Source: Oscillospiraceae bacterium (GTDB lineage: Bacteria > Bacillota > Clostridia > Oscillospirales > CAG-272). Taken from it: a stretch of 64,000 nt of DNA. Shown here one piece after another: positions 17,280 through 26,085 of the stretch. Below the pieces are notes generated by a model. The model did not search any database. It saw nothing but the letters and a program-made list of their open reading frames with translations, and had not been told where the DNA came from. The translations under genes were made by a program, and so were the position numbers. Location of the stretch: contig SVTY01000002.1 in NCBI GenBank assembly GCA_015063535.1, positions 80,034-144,033 of the forward strand. The letters run 5' to 3'. The number at the start of each line of letters is the position of its first letter. Position 1 is the stretch's first letter.

Positions 17280-18356
17280 TTACGGTTCGGTTTGAATATC
17301 CGTTTCGGCGTTCGGTTGCTTCTTTTTGAAGAGCTTGGATTTTACATAGCCCCAGTTCAGCTTTTCCCGCAGGGGAGCCAGCTTCGGTGCCGAGCTGACG
17401 ATCATCATGATGATGAGGATGAGCGCATACACCAGATTTTTCACACCCGCCAGATTGCCTGTCAGGATCGAACGAAGCTGAACGTTCAAAAATACGATGA
17501 TAATAGAGGAAATCAGACTGCCGAACACACTGCCCATACCGCCCAGCACGACCATGACCAAAAATTCGATGGAATAGTTGTAGTCGAAAATAGAGGGGCT
17601 GACGGTGGTGTAGCTGGCAAAGATCGCTCCGGCGACCCCCGCAAAGAAGGCGGCAATAGCGAACACGATCAGCTTATAGTAGGTGATGTTGACGCCCATG
17701 GCACGGGCGGCGATCTCGTTGTCCTTAATGGCGGTAATGGCACGGCCGTGCTTACTCTTGACGATATTCTGGACGCAGAACAGGGTCAGAAGTACCAGCA
17801 CAAATGCAATCAGGAACAGGTACTTGGAGTAGGGAGCCGCAAGGTCTTTGATATTGAAGCCGATAGCGGGGCTCTTGATGAATTCGCCTACGGTGATATT
17901 CTTCAGCACGCCTCGAACGATCTCGCCGAAGGCAAGGGTCACGATGGCAAGATAGTCGCCCCGCAGACGCAGAGCGGGCAGACCGACGATAAAGCCGAAG
18001 AGCATAGCACTAAGACCGCCGAGCAGGGTCGCAAGAACAAAGCGCAACAGGGATAGGGAAATGATATCCTGGGTGTAATACATGAACAGCCCCGCCACAT
18101 AGGCGCCGATGTACATAAATCCGGCGTGACCCAAGGACAGCTCTCCAAGAAAGCCCACCACAAGATTGAGAGATACTACCATAATCATGGTAAAGGCGAT
18201 CTGCGTCAGCAGATCGGGGGTGATGACGGGAGTTCGCTTGGTTAAGACTCCAACGGCGGTCAGGACAGCCGCTACAACGGCGATCACACCGACCAGCAGA
18301 TAGGATTTGTTATCGAGCAGGATGCGCCCGAAGCTTTTGTTTGTGTTCTTCTTCAT
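17280..18356 (-). CDS. livM: Branched-chain amino acid ABC transporter permease LivM
   Basis: 358 residues with eight to ten TM segments. The LivM hallmarks GFLGELSLGHAGFMYIGAY (around 65-83) and LRLRGDYLAIVTLAFGEI are clear. The EAA-like loop region FMGVNITYYKL contacts the ATPase. It pairs with LivH, which ends nine bases upstream. Confidence 0.93.
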   Translation of the reverse strand: MKKNTNKSFGRILLDNKSYLLVGVIAVVAAVLTAVGVLTKRTPVITPDLLTQIAFTMIMVVSLNLVVGFLGELSLGHAGFMYIGAYVAGLFMYYTQDIISLSLLRFVLATLLGGLSAMLFGFIVGLPALRLRGDYLAIVTLAFGEIVRGVLKNITVGEFIKSPAIGFNIKDLAAPYSKYLFLIAFVLVLLTLFCVQNIVKSKHGRAITAIKDNEIAARAMGVNITYYKLIVFAIAAFFAGVAGAIFASYTTVSPSIFDYNYSIEFLVMVVLGGMGSVFGSLISSIIIVFLNVQLRSILTGNLAGVKNLVYALILIIMMIVSSAPKLAPLREKLNWGYVKSKLFKKKQPNAETDIQTEP

Positions 18357-18365
18357 GGCGACACC

Positions 18366-19241
18366 TCACACTTTCTCGTGTCGCTTCTTGCCGAGGATAC
18401 CCGAGGGCTTGACAAGAAGAACCACGATCAGAATAGCGAATACGATGGCATCCGAATAGGGAGCCAAGAACTCGTAGCGAAGCGCCAGCTGCTCCACGAT
18501 ACCGAGGATCAGTCCGCCCACGGCGGCACCCGGTATGCTGCCGATACCGCCCAATACTGCCGCCACGAATGCCTTGATTCCGGGCATGGCACCCAGCGTG
18601 GGGTTGGTAACGGGAGCGACAAACAGCATAAAGACGCTTGCCAGCGCTGCCAAAGCGGAACCGATGGCGAAGGTGATGGCGATGGTGCGGTTGACGTTGA
18701 CGCCCATCAGCTGAGCGGCGCCTCTGTCCTCACTGACCGCCAGCATGGCACGTCCGGCTTTGGATTTATTGACAAACAGGGTCAGAACGATCATGACGAT
18801 GATTCCGACAGCCAAGGTAATAATCGACTCCATTTTGATCGTTACGCCGCCCAGCTCGATTGCCTTGAAATTAAACATCGGCACCTGCTTGGGGGTGACC
18901 GTAAAGATCAGCTGCGCCACGCTCTGTAAGAAAAAGCTGACGCCGATGGCGGTGATCAGAACCGCCAGAGAGGGAGCGCCCCGAAGAGGGCGATAGGCGA
19001 TCCGTTCCACAAGGATGCCCAAGATCACACAGAAGACGATCGCCATGAAAATGGCGACAAAGGGGTTTTTGATGATCTTCATGGTAAACAGGAACAGCAC
19101 ATAAGAGCCGACCATGATCACGTCTCCGTGAGCGAAGTTCAGCATCTTGGCAATTCCGTATACCATGGTATAGCCCAAAGCGATCAGCGCATAAACGGCG
19201 CCCATGCTCAGACCGTTGATCAATGTACTGATAATACTCAT
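18366..19241 (-). CDS. livH: Branched-chain amino acid ABC transporter permease LivH
   Basis: 291 residues, about eight TM segments. It begins ISTLINGLSMGAVYALIALGYTMVYGIAKMLNFAHGD, the typical LivH entry. The nearest ribosome-site-like AAAGG is about 17 bases from the ATG, unusually far, so translation may be weak or a different start used. It is separated from livK by 190 bases that contain two strong hairpins. Confidence 0.92.
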   Translation of the reverse strand: MSIISTLINGLSMGAVYALIALGYTMVYGIAKMLNFAHGDVIMVGSYVLFLFTMKIIKNPFVAIFMAIVFCVILGILVERIAYRPLRGAPSLAVLITAIGVSFFLQSVAQLIFTVTPKQVPMFNFKAIELGGVTIKMESIITLAVGIIVMIVLTLFVNKSKAGRAMLAVSEDRGAAQLMGVNVNRTIAITFAIGSALAALASVFMLFVAPVTNPTLGAMPGIKAFVAAVLGGIGSIPGAAVGGLILGIVEQLALRYEFLAPYSDAIVFAILIVVLLVKPSGILGKKRHEKV

Positions 19242-19301
19242 AAAAAATCAGACCGTTGCCTTTCCAATACTCAATATCGGCACTTGTGCCGGTAGGGGGT
19301 G

Positions 19302-19326
19302 CTTGGAGGCAGGCGAAGCCTCCAAG
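19302..19326 (-). other. Hairpin in the livK-livH gap
   Basis: CTTGGAGGC and GCCTCCAAG form a nine-base-pair stem around AGGCGAA. It lies between livK and livH and may act as an RNA processing or stability element. Confidence 0.45.
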
Positions 19327-19387
19327 GTTAATATGAATGCTCTGCCTTGCAGAAGGGGGTAGAAAAAAGAGGACTGTCTTTAAATGG

Positions 19388-19418
19388 GGCAATGACCGGA
19401 GTGTGTCCGGTCATTGCC
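19388..19418 (-). other. Strong hairpin directly after livK, probable attenuator or mRNA stabiliser
   Basis: GGCAATGACCGGA-gtgtg-TCCGGTCATTGCC, a 13-bp perfect stem 13 bases after the livK stop. On the minus strand no T-run follows, so it is more likely to stabilise livK mRNA or reduce downstream expression than to terminate fully; this fits the excess of binding protein over permease common in such operons. Confidence 0.6.
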
Positions 19419-19431
19419 GAAAAGCCGAATG

Positions 19432-20568
19432 TCAGTCGATGGTGATGGTAACGGGAGCCTTCACAGCGGCACCCTTCTCATCCCAAGTCATCTTGCCGGT
19501 TACGCCCACATACTCGAAGTCACCCTGAAGAACAGCGGTGATCTTGTCGCACAGGTCGCTTGCGGTGATTTCGGGATCATCGATCTCGGCAGCCTTCATA
19601 GCCTCAAAAATAACGTAAACAGCATCGTACGCATCGGCAGCGAACTGGTCGGGAACCTCATTGTACTTTGCCTTGTAGTCAGCTACGAACTTGCTGATCT
19701 TTTCATCGGTGCTCTCTACGTCAATGGGAGCGAGATACTTCAAGCCCTTGATCTGCTCGGAGAGAGTAGCATTGTCGGCAACGTGCTTTACGATACCGTC
19801 CATACCGTCACAGCCGTAGAACTTCACGGACATGCCCTGCTTGTTTGCCTCGGCGATGATGAGGGAAGCCTCCTGATAGTAGATGGGCAGGAAGATCACA
19901 TCACAGCCGGCTTCCTTCATAGCGGAGACCTGACCGGAGAAGTCGGTAGCCTTGTCAGCGAAGGAACGGGTCACATATGCATCCTTCTTGTTCAGCTCTG
20001 CCATCTTGGACTCGAAACCGCCCAACAGACCGGTGGAGTAAGCATCGTCTACGTTGTAGATCACACCGATCTTGGTGTAATCCTTTGCCAAAGCCTCAGC
20101 GGCATACATACCCTGGTCGGGGTCGCCGAAGCAGATGCGGTAACCGTTGGAGTTGGCAATAGCGTCATCGGCAGAAGCGGAGGGAGTGATGAAGAACAGG
20201 TTGTCGTTCTTGGACTCAGCCGCAAAGGAAATGCAGGAGCCGGAGGTAACGCTTCCGATGGAAGCGACCATACCCTTGGAAATGAGGGTGTTGTATGCAT
20301 CGGTAACCTTGTCGCCGGATGCTTCGTCATCGATCATCTCGAAGGTGAACTTAACACCGTTCAGACCGCCTGCGGCGTTGATCTCCTCGATGGCAAGCTT
20401 AGCACCGTTCTGAACGGACAGACCGTAGCTTGCAGCGGAGCCGGTCAAGGGACCGGTCGCACCGATCACATAGGTTGCCTCTTCCTTCTCACCGCACGCA
20501 GCAAGCGCGCCGAGAGCAAGGATCAGGCACAGACAAAGGGAAAGAGCCTTCAAAACTGTCTTTTTCAT
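19432..20568 (-). CDS. livK: Branched-chain amino acid ABC transporter substrate-binding lipoprotein
   Basis: 378 residues. The lipoprotein signal LSLCLCLILALGALAACGEK has the lipobox cysteine at about residue 25. The mature part is a type I periplasmic-binding fold of the LivK/BraC family (ATGPLTGSAASYGLSVQNGAKLAIEEINAAGG, a classic opening). It captures branched-chain amino acids or related ligands outside the membrane and hands them to LivHM. First gene of the operon, driven by the promoter at 20636-20664. Confidence 0.93.
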   Translation of the reverse strand: MKKTVLKALSLCLCLILALGALAACGEKEEATYVIGATGPLTGSAASYGLSVQNGAKLAIEEINAAGGLNGVKFTFEMIDDEASGDKVTDAYNTLISKGMVASIGSVTSGSCISFAAESKNDNLFFITPSASADDAIANSNGYRICFGDPDQGMYAAEALAKDYTKIGVIYNVDDAYSTGLLGGFESKMAELNKKDAYVTRSFADKATDFSGQVSAMKEAGCDVIFLPIYYQEASLIIAEANKQGMSVKFYGCDGMDGIVKHVADNATLSEQIKGLKYLAPIDVESTDEKISKFVADYKAKYNEVPDQFAADAYDAVYVIFEAMKAAEIDDPEITASDLCDKITAVLQGDFEYVGVTGKMTWDEKGAAVKAPVTITID

Positions 20569-20635
20569 AGTTTTTTACCTCGTTTTGTAAAATTTTTTCG
20601 AGAAAAGGGACAGTCCTCACCTTTTCATACATTAT

Positions 20636-20664
20636 ATCATATCATACTCCTTTCCAAATGTCAA
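20636..20664 (-). promoter_or_regulatory. Promoter of the liv operon
   Basis: Minus-strand TTGACA (20664-20659), 17-bp spacer, TATGAT (20641-20636). A second TATAAT-like hexamer follows five bases later. Confidence 0.85.
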
Positions 20665-20983
20665 GGTTTTTTCAAACAAATATCGGCAATTTTGGCATAA
20701 AACCGTATAAAAAATACCACTCGGGAAATTTTTTCGGCGCCTCCTTTTTTGTTTTTTGAAAATTGTTTTTGAGCAAAAGATAACGAAAAGCTTTGATTTG
20801 TGATGAAAATTACAATATCATAAACCAAAAAACAAACGAAATTATGAAAATTAAAACATAAAATGTGACGAAAAAAAGAACAGAGGATTTTTGCGCTTGT
20901 AGGAATTTTTAAAAGCCCTTTCTCTTTGCAATGCAAAAAACTCGGTAAGAGAAAGTTTTCAAGGATTTATTTAAAGAAAGCTC

Positions 20984-21012
20984 TTGACAATTGGGGGATA
21001 GAATGGTAAAAT
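20984..21012 (+). promoter_or_regulatory. Promoter of the giant surface protein gene
   Basis: TTGACA 20984-20989 and TAAAAT 21007-21012, 17-bp spacer. Confidence 0.88.
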
Positions 21013-21076
21013 AAATATATATATCCTTTTGAAGAAATCAGTTTTGAATTTTTGAGTATGAAACAGGAGAACCGAT

Positions 21077-24000
21077 ATGAAAAAATTTGTGTGGAAAAGA
21101 ATGCTTCCGGTTCTGATGGCGGTCGTTATGCTGACCTCCGCCTGTCTTTCGGTCGGTGCGCTGAGCGCTTCGGCGCCAACCGAGGAGGAGCCGATCTGGA
21201 CAGTAATACTGGAGGACGGTGTTCTGCGGGTACAGCTGAACGCCGAGCGACTGCATGCCCTGTTGGCGGATAAGCAGCTGACCAAGGAGGAGCTGAAGCT
21301 GCTTTTGCCCGAGGCGGTGACAGATGCGATAGAAAGCGGCGAGCTGTCCGCACAGGCGGTCCTTTCTCTGCTGACGGAATATCTTTCCACAGAAGATCTG
21401 ACCGAGCTGTTGGCGATGCTTCCCACCGAGCTGTTCTGGACATATTTTCCCTTTGAGGCGTGGGAGCAGCTGTTGACGGTGGAGGAGCTTCTTGCGATTA
21501 TTCAGCCCGATGCTATGTTGGCATCCGTTACGCCGGACGATCTGCGGAAAGTGCTGACCCCCGAGGTGTTGGAGCAGCTGTTAGAGAATTCGGACGCCAA
21601 GCAGGCGTTCCTCAACAGTGTCTGTGCCGATATGATCGACATAGAGGGGCTTTTGGCAAGCGATACCGACGGCTCTCTCCGTCGGGAGCTGGCGGGGCTG
21701 ATTGATTCCGATGTGGTGAATCAGCTGTTGAACGAGAATTCGTCTGCCAAAGAAAAGCTATTGAATTTTGCGGAATCGGGAACCATGCGTGACCGTGTGC
21801 TGGCGAACCACGATGCGGTGACCGGCTTGAAGAACTATTTCCTCAAGCCCGAGCATGATGCACAGGTCAATAACTTCGTTCACAACGAAACGGTCGAGCA
21901 GGAGCTGTACGACTCCGAGGAAGTTCATGCGTTTATCGAAACACATGTAGAGGTATTGACGGCACTGGAAAAGGTACTGACCGAGCACGGAACCGTCAAT
22001 CCCGCCAAGCTGACCGAGGCAAAGTGGAATCAGTGGCTGAATGCCTTGCATGTGGATATTGATGCCGACTTTGTTTCCACCCACCGCACCGAGCTGTTTG
22101 GCAGAGAGCTGACCGACTTGGAATTGGCGGACTTGGTGAACGGAAAAACAGAGTATCAGATGGTCTGTGACGGAACCGTTAAGCTCACCAAAATCGTAGA
22201 GATTTATAACCGAGAGCATGCCAATACGCCCATTACGGTCAAGAGCATGATCGACGCAGGGTTCTTTACCAACAAGGACATTGCCGACATGATGCACGAC
22301 AACTGGGCACAGCTATTGCAGACAGACGGGCTGATCGAGGTGATCTTAGAAGCGGTCGAGATTCCCTTGATCCTGCAGTATTTCCCCATCAAGGAGTTGG
22401 TCGAGGAAGCACTCGGCGGCTATGTGGGCATGTGGGAACACGGACTTCTGACCGAGGAGGAGATCATTGACGCAGTCGGCGGCTATGACACGCTTTTGAA
22501 TGCCCTGTTGCCCGAGCAAGCCGAGAAGATCATTGAGATCGTCGGCTATGAGGCACTGGCGACCTACTTGAATTTCCCCAAGCTGTTTGATGCGATCGGC
22601 GGCTACGAGACAGCACTCTCTTGGTACAGCATGCCCGAGCTGATCGATATTGTGAAGTTGATCCCCAAGGAAAAGCTGCTGTCCTTCGTTCGGGGCTTGG
22701 ATTTTGATAAGAAAGCACTGCTCACCCGTACCGTTGCCGAGCTTCGCCCGTTGCTTGCCGCAAAAAAAGATGAGGCAAAAACCTTCCTGAAGGCGGCGCT
22801 GAACGGTGTGATGACGATGCTGACCGAGCAGATCCCGCTGGTCGAGTTGAACGATCGGGCGATCATCAAATACGGAACCTTCCGCTTGAATGACTTTGTG
22901 ACCGAGTTGCTCCTTTGCCTGCCCGATATTGAGACCTTCCTTGCCATGGACGATACGAATCGCACGCTGTTTGAGCTGACCGTGACGGCACACATCGGCG
23001 GCGAGACCTTGGCGGAAGCCACCGAGGAGATGACATTGGGTGTGGTCGTAGAGCTGACGGGCGATCTGACTGCGCTCCAAGACCTTGTTTCGGATTATGC
23101 CGATTATTTTGACATTACCATTACTGAGCCGACAGGTGACGAGGCATTGGACGTTACCATGGATGTGATTGCGCCCGAAAAGCTGTCCGAGCTGTACAAG
23201 AAGGCGTTTGAGAGTGAAAAGCTGCCTGCCGAAGCCAAGCAGAAGCTTTTGGAAATTCCCACTATGACGGTGGCAGCGCTTGCCGATTGGCTGGAGAGCT
23301 TGACGCCCGAGCAGATGAAGGAGTGGGCGGATGCCTTGGAGGGATATTTGCCCGAGGGCTTGTTGGATAAGGTGCCGGATCGTGTGACCGAGCTGACAAG
23401 CGAAGAAAAACTGGATCTCCTTCGGGATAAGGTATTGACTGTTCTCAAAAAAGCAGAGGGCGTTGCGGCAGACCGCATCGTAGCCGATCTGTATGGCGAG
23501 GAGGGTATGTTTACCTTTACGCAGGAGCCGATCGACCTGTATGAGAAGCTGGCAAGATTCATTTCCGACGAAGAACTGTTGGAAAAGATCTATTTGTTCT
23601 TTGACAACAATATGTTCTTGAATATTCAGGGAACGGTCAATGTAAAGATCAACGGCTTGTATGAGCTGACCGTTACGGATGAGAGCGGCGTAGCCCATAC
23701 CTATTTCCTGCCCGACGGATTTGCTCTGAAGCATCTGAATACCTACGGCGGTCTGTCGTTGGATGCTCTTGACGGTGCAACCATGCCCGCCGAGGATTCG
23801 GCGTTATACTGGATCTATCTGTACGACAGCTATGAAAACGGCGAGTACGGCAATCTGACCGAAAAGATCCCTTACTGGAAGGGACAGTATACCGACAGCC
23901 TGTTGCCTGCCCTTCCTCCTCCTGCGGCGGATATGACCGAGGGACGGTGGATCCTGTCGGAGGCGACCGACGGCGATGCGGTGATCGTGAAAGCATACCC

Positions 24001-25849
24001 TGTATACAGCGAGCTGAATTATGTGGAGTTCTATATTGATGCCAACAACGATGGCGAGTGGGAGCTTTACAAGACCCTTGATTATATCAAAGGAACGACG
24101 GCGGTCGTTGCACCTGCTACTCCTCAAAGAGCGCATTATACCGCAACTTGGGAAGAATACGAAAGCCGTCTGAATACCCAAAAGACCGTCAAGGTATATG
24201 CGCAGTATGCGGCAACGAGCTACACGATCACGTATACCATTAACGGAGTGATCCACACGGATACCTATACCGTGGAGGATGGTTATGCCGATCTCGAGCT
24301 GCCCGATGTTCCTACCAAGCAGGGCTACAATCCGCCCCGTTTGGTATGGATGGATGGAGCAGTGGCAAGACCTTGGAGCGAATACGACTTTACCCGAGGC
24401 GGAGACATCTCGGTGTTTGCCGATTACGGAACTCCGATCGACTATACAGTTACCTTTAAGTTAAATGGGGAGACAGTGGGAACCTCCACCTTTAACGTAT
24501 TCGATATTGAGAACGGAACGTTTCTTGATGCGACCAAGCTGCCTACCATTCCCACAAAGCAGCACTATCATACACCCACATGGCAGTACACCCTGAAGTA
24601 CGACCATATTACCATCGAAGCGGTCTACGTTCCCATTGACTATGCCATTGCGTATTTCGTGGACGGTGCGCTCTACCCCCACAGCGGAAGCGCGACCTAT
24701 ACCGTAGAGACCCAAAAGGGAACGCTGAGCATTCCTGCCGTACCGCAAAAGACCGGCTATACCGGCGAATGGGTATGGATGGATGGAGATGTTGCCAAGC
24801 CCTGGTCGGAATACGACTTTACCCGAGGCGGACAGATTCGTGTTCTGGCATCGTACAATAAGATTACCTATGAAGCGGCATTTTGCGTGAACGGCGTGCC
24901 GCAGGATACGGTATACTTTACCATTGACGATGTCAATGCGGGCAGACTGCCCCGCATTCCCGAGGTTCCCGCCAAGAAGGGCTATACCGGCGAATGGGCA
25001 TCCTATACCCTGAGATGTAGGAGCTTTTCGGTGGAGGCGATCTATACCGCCATTATCTACACCGCAACCTTTATTGCAGACGGCGAGGTGCAGGGAACCG
25101 TGAACTTTACGGTGGAGGACGATTCCATTCAGGAGCCGCCCGTTCCCGAAAAGGAAGGATATATCGGCGCATGGGAGCCCTACACCTTGGATGCGAAGGA
25201 TCTGGAGATCCATGCGGTCTATACCGCTATCGGCAGCGGAGAGACTCCCGGTGGAACGCCTGATACCTCTACGGATACCGAGGAACCCGACAAGACCAAG
25301 CCGGGAGTTCCGGGAGACGACGGTGACGATGATGACGACAAGGGCGGTCTTAGCTGGATCTGGTGGCTGATCCTGATCCTCATTCTCATCATTGCGATCC
25401 TTCTGACGGTCATTCTCATCATGAGAAACATGCACAATGATGACGACGATGACAACACGCCTCCTCCCGCACCTGCGGTAGTGCCCGAGCCTGAGCCCGA
25501 GCCCACGCCCGAACCCATTGTCGTTGTGGAGGATGTGGATGTGGAAACGGCAGATGCTCTGATGAGCGATGCTACGGCACTGTCGGTGATCGAAACCGTC
25601 GGCGGAGCCGGTGTCGGACTCCGAGTGATCATCAATGTTCATGACTTGGAGGCTCGCTTCCAAGCAGGAGATACGGTAGATCTGGAGACATTGAAGGCGA
25701 TGAAGCTGGTTCCCGCCAAGGGACAGCGCCTGAAGGTGCTTGCCGATGGACATTTGAGCAAGCCGTTGACGGTCATTGCCGATTCCTTCTCGGTACAGGC
25801 GGTGAAGATGATCACGTTGACAGGCGGAAAGGTCATCCAAAAGAAGTAA
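21077..25849 (+). CDS. Giant membrane-anchored surface protein with InlB-type repeats and a ribosomal L15-like cytoplasmic tail
   Basis: 1590 residues. A signal peptide (KKFVWKRMLPVLMAVVMLTSACLSVGALS) covers about residues 1-32. Residues 35-860 are helical and very rich in Leu/Glu, with recurring short units such as IGGYETAL, VGGYDTLL and EELLAII. Residues about 1046-1385 are five Listeria-Bacteroides (InlB B-type) beta repeats, each opening Y-x-(I/V/A)-x-(Y/F)-x-x-(N/D)G. An acidic Thr/Pro linker leads to one TM (about 1425-1449, WIWWLILILILIIAILLTV), then a PEPEPEPTPEP linker and, from 1518 to the end, a segment matching the C-terminal half of ribosomal protein L15 (INVHDLEARF, LKVLADGHLSKPLTV, FSVQAVKMI, GGKV). 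Topology would place the adhesin outside and the L15-like domain inside. It has its own promoter and terminator. Function unknown. Confidence 0.8.
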   Translation: MKKFVWKRMLPVLMAVVMLTSACLSVGALSASAPTEEEPIWTVILEDGVLRVQLNAERLHALLADKQLTKEELKLLLPEAVTDAIESGELSAQAVLSLLTEYLSTEDLTELLAMLPTELFWTYFPFEAWEQLLTVEELLAIIQPDAMLASVTPDDLRKVLTPEVLEQLLENSDAKQAFLNSVCADMIDIEGLLASDTDGSLRRELAGLIDSDVVNQLLNENSSAKEKLLNFAESGTMRDRVLANHDAVTGLKNYFLKPEHDAQVNNFVHNETVEQELYDSEEVHAFIETHVEVLTALEKVLTEHGTVNPAKLTEAKWNQWLNALHVDIDADFVSTHRTELFGRELTDLELADLVNGKTEYQMVCDGTVKLTKIVEIYNREHANTPITVKSMIDAGFFTNKDIADMMHDNWAQLLQTDGLIEVILEAVEIPLILQYFPIKELVEEALGGYVGMWEHGLLTEEEIIDAVGGYDTLLNALLPEQAEKIIEIVGYEALATYLNFPKLFDAIGGYETALSWYSMPELIDIVKLIPKEKLLSFVRGLDFDKKALLTRTVAELRPLLAAKKDEAKTFLKAALNGVMTMLTEQIPLVELNDRAIIKYGTFRLNDFVTELLLCLPDIETFLAMDDTNRTLFELTVTAHIGGETLAEATEEMTLGVVVELTGDLTALQDLVSDYADYFDITITEPTGDEALDVTMDVIAPEKLSELYKKAFESEKLPAEAKQKLLEIPTMTVAALADWLESLTPEQMKEWADALEGYLPEGLLDKVPDRVTELTSEEKLDLLRDKVLTVLKKAEGVAADRIVADLYGEEGMFTFTQEPIDLYEKLARFISDEELLEKIYLFFDNNMFLNIQGTVNVKINGLYELTVTDESGVAHTYFLPDGFALKHLNTYGGLSLDALDGATMPAEDSALYWIYLYDSYENGEYGNLTEKIPYWKGQYTDSLLPALPPPAADMTEGRWILSEATDGDAVIVKAYPVYSELNYVEFYIDANNDGEWELYKTLDYIKGTTAVVAPATPQRAHYTATWEEYESRLNTQKTVKVYAQYAATSYTITYTINGVIHTDTYTVEDGYADLELPDVPTKQGYNPPRLVWMDGAVARPWSEYDFTRGGDISVFADYGTPIDYTVTFKLNGETVGTSTFNVFDIENGTFLDATKLPTIPTKQHYHTPTWQYTLKYDHITIEAVYVPIDYAIAYFVDGALYPHSGSATYTVETQKGTLSIPAVPQKTGYTGEWVWMDGDVAKPWSEYDFTRGGQIRVLASYNKITYEAAFCVNGVPQDTVYFTIDDVNAGRLPRIPEVPAKKGYTGEWASYTLRCRSFSVEAIYTAIIYTATFIADGEVQGTVNFTVEDDSIQEPPVPEKEGYIGAWEPYTLDAKDLEIHAVYTAIGSGETPGGTPDTSTDTEEPDKTKPGVPGDDGDDDDDKGGLSWIWWLILILILIIAILLTVILIMRNMHNDDDDDNTPPPAPAVVPEPEPEPTPEPIVVVEDVDVETADALMSDATALSVIETVGGAGVGLRVIINVHDLEARFQAGDTVDLETLKAMKLVPAKGQRLKVLADGHLSKPLTVIADSFSVQAVKMITLTGGKVIQKK

Positions 25850-25918
25850 CCCTTGATTATGCGCTGTTATTTCGGTCTGCTTTTCTCCTTTCGGGAACGA
25901 AATAACAAAACCTTTTGT

Positions 25919-25952
25919 GGCGCAGCTGCGACTTTGCGGCTGCGCCTTTTTT
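25919..25952 (+). terminator. Terminator of the giant surface protein gene
   Basis: GGCGCAGC (25919-25926) pairs with GCTGCGCC (25939-25946), followed by TTTTTT. Confidence 0.9.
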
Positions 25953-25991
25953 CGCTATTGGGGATTTTCCGAGAGATGTGTTTAAAATCTA

Positions 25992-26020
25992 TTGTAAAAA
26001 AATGAAAACTGTGGTAAAAT
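25992..26020 (+). promoter_or_regulatory. Promoter of the comM/M42 operon
   Basis: TTGTAA 25992-25997 and TAAAAT 26015-26020, 17-bp spacer. Confidence 0.75.
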
Positions 26021-26085
26021 ATAAGAACAGAGATTTGACACGACGGGGACGGCTTTTTGAGCGCATGCCCCCGAAAGGAGAGGCT

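Larger units (their letters stand above)
20569..21076. other. 508-base gene-free divergent promoter region
   Basis: It holds the minus-strand livK promoter (20636-20664) and the plus-strand promoter of the giant surface protein (20984-21012). The 320 bases between are A/T-rich with many A- and T-tracts; I see no gene, RNA or clear operator there. Confidence 0.7.

Noticed and set aside
20661-20936. Minus-strand 91-codon frame in the livK upstream region
   Set aside because: Phe/Lys-rich low-complexity translation of A/T-tract DNA that overlaps the livK promoter.
25501-25535. PEPEPEP repeat in the surface protein as a TonB-like feature
   Set aside because: The organism looks Gram-positive, there is no TonB C-terminal domain, and the stretch is simply a linker between the TM and the L15-like domain.
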